Source: Hyphomicrobiaceae bacterium (GTDB lineage Bacteria; Pseudomonadota; Alphaproteobacteria; Rhizobiales; Hyphomicrobiaceae). Taken from it: a DNA stretch of 64,000 bases. Every line of letters starts with the position of its first letter. Positions within the stretch are counted from its first letter, which is position 1. The position numbers were made by a program, and so were the translations under genes. The notes beneath the pieces were generated by a model. It was not told the origin of the DNA. It searched no databases and saw nothing but the letters and a program-made list of their open reading frames with translations. Location: assembly GCA_022842785.1 (NCBI GenBank), contig JALHOW010000001.1, positions 496,001-560,000 on the forward strand. Reading direction: 5' to 3'. Shown one piece after another: positions 59,566 through 64,000 of this stretch.

Positions 59566-60525
59566 ATGCGGCTGGGGGAGGCCGAAGGGGTGAGCGAGCC
59601 CGAGGGGCACGGACGACGTCCAGTCCTGGACGACGGCGAGGCGGCAGCAGCAGGAAATCTCAGGGCCATCGGGGCGATGTCGCTCGCCATGGCTTCGTTT
59701 GCCTGTGGCGATACGCTCATGAAGCTCGCCTCGACGAGCCTGCCGACGAGCGAACTCCTGTTCATCCGCGGCGGCCTCATCTTCATGGTCTCGCTCAGCG
59801 TCGCGTTTCTGACGGGGGCACTGCGAGAGCTGCGCCATGTCGTCGAGCGCGCCATGGCAGGCCGCATCGTCGGCGATGTCGGCAGCGGATGGCTTTTTCA
59901 GACAGCGCTCGCACGCTTGCCTTATGCCGATCTCACAGCGATCGGCCAACTCAGCCCCATGACGCTTACGGCGGCGTCGGCGATCTTCCTCGGTGAGCGC
60001 GTCGGATGGCGCCGCTGGACGGCGACGGCCGTTGGTCTTCTGGGCATCCTGATCATCGTGCGGCCCGGAGGCTCGACGTTCAGCTGGTGGGCACTGGTCG
60101 GAATTACCTCGGTGCTCTGCACGACTTTGCGCGATCTTTCCACGCGCGGCATCAACCGGCGCGTGCCCGCCATCCTGATCATGACGCTCTCGGCCGGCGC
60201 GGTCACGCTCGCGGCTCTGGTCGTGGCGCCGTTCTCGAACTGGCAGTGGCCGAGCCAGACGCTCATGCTGATGCTCTGCGGAGCGGCCGTCTTCAGCTTG
60301 TTCGGCCAGCTCGGAGTCATCGTAGGCATGCGTACGGGCGAGGTGTCGGCCGTCGTGCCTTTCCGCTATACGATCATCCTGTTCTCGATCGTTTCGAGCG
60401 TGTTCGTCTTCGGGCATCTGCCCGATGCGCTGACCTTGCTCGGGATCGCGATCGTTGTTTCGGCCGGCCTTTACACCTTCTACCGGGAGCAGAAACTACG
60501 TCGGCTTGCGGCACGACAATCCTGA
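59566..60525 (+). CDS. EamA/DMT family transporter, copy 1
   Basis: Ten-TM DMT pattern; GERVGWRRWTATAVGLLGILIIVRPGG; LRDLSTRGINRRVPAILI. Confidence 0.9.
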   Translation: MRLGEAEGVSEPEGHGRRPVLDDGEAAAAGNLRAIGAMSLAMASFACGDTLMKLASTSLPTSELLFIRGGLIFMVSLSVAFLTGALRELRHVVERAMAGRIVGDVGSGWLFQTALARLPYADLTAIGQLSPMTLTAASAIFLGERVGWRRWTATAVGLLGILIIVRPGGSTFSWWALVGITSVLCTTLRDLSTRGINRRVPAILIMTLSAGAVTLAALVVAPFSNWQWPSQTLMLMLCGAAVFSLFGQLGVIVGMRTGEVSAVVPFRYTIILFSIVSSVFVFGHLPDALTLLGIAIVVSAGLYTFYREQKLRRLAARQS

Positions 60526-60610
60526 TGATTGCGACAACATGAGAATCCGGACGGGCACGATCCGGAAGCACGTGAAGTCGGCCTGAGCGCCGGCGAGGGA
60601 GGTTTCCGAG

Positions 60611-61558
60611 GTGGGGAGCGGTTCATCCGAGCAGAGCATTCGTGCGCCGGCCGCAGCGCACGCGCCTGAGCACAACAACCTGTTGGCCATTGCCGCCATC
60701 ACCGGCGCCGGCTTCTTTCTCATTGCCTCCGACGCGTGCCTGAGGATTGCCTCGTCGGAGCTTCCGCTCGGGCAGGTCGTATCGGTGCGCGGGTTCGTCG
60801 GCTGCGCGGTGCTCGCCTTTGCCGCATGGACGCAGTCGGCGCTGCGCTGGCATCCCGCGCTCTTGAAGCCCGCCGTTGGTCTGCGCGTTCTCGGCGAGAT
60901 CGGTGCGGCACTCTTCTTCATTGCAGCGATCCTGCGCATGCCCTTCGCCAATGCTGCGGCGATCCTGCAGTTCATTCCCCTCGTCACAACGGTCGTGGCC
61001 GCCGGGCTCTTCGCCGAGCGGGTCGGCTGGCAACGCTGGACGGCCGGCGCCGCCGGCCTCGTCGGCGTGCTCATGGTGCTGCAGCCCGGTACGAGCGGGT
61101 TCAAGTGGTGGTCGCTGCTCGCGGTCGCGGCCATGCTCTGCATGTCTTTGCGCGATCTCGCGACGACACGCATCGACCGCAGTGTGCCGACGCTGCTCGT
61201 CGGCACGGTTTCGGCTGCCGGTGTTGGCGTCGGAGGACTTTTCCTGCTGCCCTTCGCGAGCTGGCCGTGGCCGTCAGGTGAAGCGGCGCTGCTGGTTCTC
61301 GCGAGCGGCGTATTCGTTGCCGGAGGTTTCTACTGCATGGTCCAGGCCATGCGCCTTGGCGAGATCTCGGCTGTCGCGCCCTTCCGTTATGGCACCATGC
61401 TTTGGGCCCTGCTGGTCGGCATCGTCGTCTGGGGCGAGATCCCGAACTTTCTCGCAATCGTCGGCATTCTCGTGGTGATCGTTGCCGGCTTGGCCATGTT
61501 CGCCCACGAGCGCCGTCTCATGCGGGCCCGGCTTGCAGATGTACGGAAGGCCACATGA
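60611..61558 (+). CDS. EamA/DMT family transporter, copy 2
   Basis: AERVGWQRWTAGAAGLVGVLMVLQPGTSGF; LRDLATTRIDRSVPTLLV. Confidence 0.9.
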   Translation: MGSGSSEQSIRAPAAAHAPEHNNLLAIAAITGAGFFLIASDACLRIASSELPLGQVVSVRGFVGCAVLAFAAWTQSALRWHPALLKPAVGLRVLGEIGAALFFIAAILRMPFANAAAILQFIPLVTTVVAAGLFAERVGWQRWTAGAAGLVGVLMVLQPGTSGFKWWSLLAVAAMLCMSLRDLATTRIDRSVPTLLVGTVSAAGVGVGGLFLLPFASWPWPSGEAALLVLASGVFVAGGFYCMVQAMRLGEISAVAPFRYGTMLWALLVGIVVWGEIPNFLAIVGILVVIVAGLAMFAHERRLMRARLADVRKAT

Positions 61559-62463
61559 GCGCGGACGATCACGCGACGTCGAACCTGCCCGCCATCGGCG
61601 CAATGCTTGTCGGTCAGGCGAGCTTCACGTTCAATGACGCGCTCATCAAGCTCGCGGCCACCGGTCTTCCCGGCGGACAGGCGATCTTCATGCGCGGCGT
61701 GATGGCGATCCTGGTTTCGCTCACAGTGTGCGTGGCGGTCGGTGCTTTCAAATTCGCGCCTCTGCGCGGCCAGGGGCGCATCCTGACACTGCGCAACATC
61801 GGTGAAGTCGGCTCGACGTTCTTATTTCTGTTCGCGCTCTTCCATATGCCGATCGCGACCGCGACCGCGATCCTGCAGTTGATGCCGCTCGCGATGACCG
61901 CCGGGGCGGCGATCTTCCTTGGCGAGCCGGTTGGCTGGCGTCGCTGGCTCGCGGCATTCGTAGGCTTTGTCGGGGTCATGATCGTCATCAGACCCGGGAG
62001 CGATGCGTTCAACGTCTTCTCCCTTCTCGCGCTGTCAGCCGTCGCCTTCTCCGTCCTCCGCGATCTCTCGACGCGCCGCATTGGCCATCAGGTTCCCGCA
62101 ATCCTGCTCGTGACCATCTCGGCAATTACGGTGACGACAGTCGCTGCAGGTTTCGCGCTCGTCGAAGACTGGGTCGTGCCCACGCCGGGCGGAGTTCTGC
62201 TCTTGCTTTGTTCGGCCGTGTTTCTGCTCGGCGGCTACTACTTCATGGTCCACGCCATGCGCTACGGCGAGGTGGCGGTCGTCTCGCCATTCCGCTACTC
62301 CGTGATCATCTGGGCCGTCCTCGCCGGCATCCTCATCTGGGGCGAATGGCCGGATGCGCCCGCACTCATTGGCACGGGTGTGGTCGTTGCGGCGGGGCTC
62401 TACACATTCATGCGCGAGCGCACGGTGAAGATGCGCGCAGCCAGGAAAGGCGCGGGAAAATGA
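61555..62463 (+). CDS. EamA/DMT family transporter, copy 3 (ATGA overlap with copy 2)
   Basis: MSADDHATSNLPAIGAMLVGQASFTFNDALIKLAATGLPGGQAIFMRG; GEPVGWRRWLAAFVGFVGVMIVIRPG; LRDLSTRRIGHQVPAILL. Confidence 0.9.
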   Translation: MSADDHATSNLPAIGAMLVGQASFTFNDALIKLAATGLPGGQAIFMRGVMAILVSLTVCVAVGAFKFAPLRGQGRILTLRNIGEVGSTFLFLFALFHMPIATATAILQLMPLAMTAGAAIFLGEPVGWRRWLAAFVGFVGVMIVIRPGSDAFNVFSLLALSAVAFSVLRDLSTRRIGHQVPAILLVTISAITVTTVAAGFALVEDWVVPTPGGVLLLLCSAVFLLGGYYFMVHAMRYGEVAVVSPFRYSVIIWAVLAGILIWGEWPDAPALIGTGVVVAAGLYTFMRERTVKMRAARKGAGK

Positions 62464-63692
62464 AGCACGATACCGAGCGCGACGGGCCGCTCGCCGGTCT
62501 CAAGGTCATCGACTGCGCGACCGTGTTCGCGGGTCCGCTGACGGCGATGGTGCTCGCCGATTTCGGCGCCGATGTCGTCAAGATCGAGCATCCCGATGGT
62601 GATGCGCTCCGCAAGATGGGCCAGGCCAAGGATGGTCACGGCCTCTGGTTCAAGGTCACCGGCCGCAACAAGCGCTGCATCGTGCTCGACCTGCATGACG
62701 ACGACGGCAAGGCGGCGTTCCTACAGCTCGTGAAGGACGCCGACGTGCTCATCGAGAATTTCCGCACGGGCACACTCGAGCGCTGGGGCCTCGGCGCAGA
62801 TGTGCTCGCCGAGTTGAACCCGCGCCTTGTCATGCTGCGCGTCACGGGCTTCGGTCAGACCGGGCCGTATCGTCATCGCGCGGGCTTTGGCACGATCGCG
62901 GAGGCCTTCTCGGGCTTTGCGCACATTACGGGTGAAGCGAGCGGCCCGCCGACGCTGCCGCCCTTCGGGCTCGCCGATGGCGTCGCGGCCTATCACGGCG
63001 CCTTCGCTGTCATGTTCGCGATCTACGAGCGTGATGTGCAGGGCAGCGGCAAAGGTCAGGTGATCGATCTCTCACTCTACGAGCCCCTCTTCTCGCTGCT
63101 CGGCGGCCAGACCTCCACTTATGATCAGCTCGGCATCGTTCAGAAGCGCTCAGGTAATCGCTCCGCGAACAACGCGCCGCGCAATGCTTACGTGACCAAG
63201 GACGGGCGCTGGGTGTCGCTCTCGGCCGCAGCACCGAGCATCACACGCCGCGTGCTCGAACTCACCGGTGGCCCCGGCACCGCGGATGATCCGCGCTTCC
63301 GCACGAACGCCGACCGAGTGCGTAACATCGAGGAGGTCGACGCGATCGTCGGCGGCTGGATCGCCAAGCATACGCTCGACGAGGTGCTCGATGCCTTCGA
63401 GAAGGCCGAGGCGGCTATCGGTCCCGTGTATGACATCGCCCAGATCTGCGAGGATCCGCAGTACGTCGCGCGCGAGAGCGTCACGACAGTTCAGGACGCC
63501 GATCTCGGGCCGCTCCGGATGCAGAACGTGTTTCCGCGGATGCTGCGCACGCCGGGCCGCATCAAGCACGCCGGGCCTCGCGTCGGAGAGCATCAGCGCG
63601 AAGTTTTGGATGAACTCGTCGAGCGCGGCTTGTCGGCCGAGGTGGCGGCGCGGCTCCGCGCGAAGGGGGCGAGCGGCGACAAACCCGGCTGA
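62460..63692 (+). CDS. CaiB/BaiF family III CoA-transferase (ATGA overlap with EamA copy 3)
   Basis: GPLAGLKVIDCATVFAGPLTAMVLADFGADVVKIEHPDGDALRKMG; GRNKRCIVLDLHDDDGKAAF; LIENFRTGTLERWGLGADVL. Confidence 0.95.
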   Translation: MKHDTERDGPLAGLKVIDCATVFAGPLTAMVLADFGADVVKIEHPDGDALRKMGQAKDGHGLWFKVTGRNKRCIVLDLHDDDGKAAFLQLVKDADVLIENFRTGTLERWGLGADVLAELNPRLVMLRVTGFGQTGPYRHRAGFGTIAEAFSGFAHITGEASGPPTLPPFGLADGVAAYHGAFAVMFAIYERDVQGSGKGQVIDLSLYEPLFSLLGGQTSTYDQLGIVQKRSGNRSANNAPRNAYVTKDGRWVSLSAAAPSITRRVLELTGGPGTADDPRFRTNADRVRNIEEVDAIVGGWIAKHTLDEVLDAFEKAEAAIGPVYDIAQICEDPQYVARESVTTVQDADLGPLRMQNVFPRMLRTPGRIKHAGPRVGEHQREVLDELVERGLSAEVAARLRAKGASGDKPG

Positions 63693-63814
63693 ATAGCGCC
63701 TCTGCAACTCATGGCGCGCCGATCGGGCGCCCTTGACCTTTGCGTGCGCCCCCCGATCTATTCTCTGCGCGCGCCGCCCACACGGGCCACGCGGCAGCAG
63801 AACAAGGACGCCCT

Positions 63815-64000
63815 TTGCCCCTTTCTTCCGTTACCCAGGCGACCGGCGCGGCACTCCGCGAGGCATCGAGCTATCTCGCCGACCTCGTGACACCGACCGT
63901 GCGCCTTGGCGTGACGGGCCTCTCTCGCTCTGGAAAGACGGTCTTCATTGCTGCCCTCGTGCGCAATCTCACGCTCGGTGGTCGCCTGCCGTTCTTCTCG
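63815..64000 (+). CDS. YcjX-like P-loop protein, truncated by window end (TTG start)
   Basis: LPLSSVTQATGAALREASSYLADLVTPTVRLGVTGLSRSGKTVFIAALVRNLTLGGRLPFFS; Walker A GLSRSGKT. Confidence 0.8.
   Translation, partial: MPLSSVTQATGAALREASSYLADLVTPTVRLGVTGLSRSGKTVFIAALVRNLTLGGRLPFFS

Noticed and set aside
63693-63814. TTGACC...TATTCT promoter before the YcjX-like gene
   Set aside because: Spacing is too long for a confident sigma70 call; the hairpin GATCGGGCGC/GCGCCCCCCGATC overlaps it.

Overview
This is a high-GC alphaproteobacterial chromosomal window, most likely Hyphomicrobiales/Rhizobiales judging from the RcdA, LdtR, MidA-Lgt and PstA types. It holds about 60 mostly housekeeping genes. 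They include pstSCAB, hisE-coaA, leuS-lptE-holA, an rcdA-like gene, serB, lgt-midA, a PBP1a gene, cinA, a LysM/M23 lipoprotein, pncB, glcDEF, ilvC, a histidine kinase-HerA pair, moaA, three tandem EamA transporters and a CaiB/BaiF CoA-transferase. I saw no rRNA, tRNA, CRISPR array, prophage, transposase, defence island or secondary-metabolite cluster, and I do not claim a clear new multi-gene system. The most interesting signals are non-coding or architectural: (1) a candidate multibranched RNA between the M23 gene and pncB; (2) a perfect TTAA-N7-TTAA CtrA-type box before the LysM/M23 gene; (3) a composite hairpin-rich repeat family at two convergent gene ends; (4) paired CTAGTG...CACTAG palindromes; (5) a 72-bp tandem repeat; (6) an AT-rich palindrome before ldtR; (7) coupled tandem triplication of EamA transporters running into a CoA-transferase gene; (8) low-complexity insertions in an extensin-like protein and an enlarged PstA. 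All product calls come from reading the translated ORFs; no database search was run.
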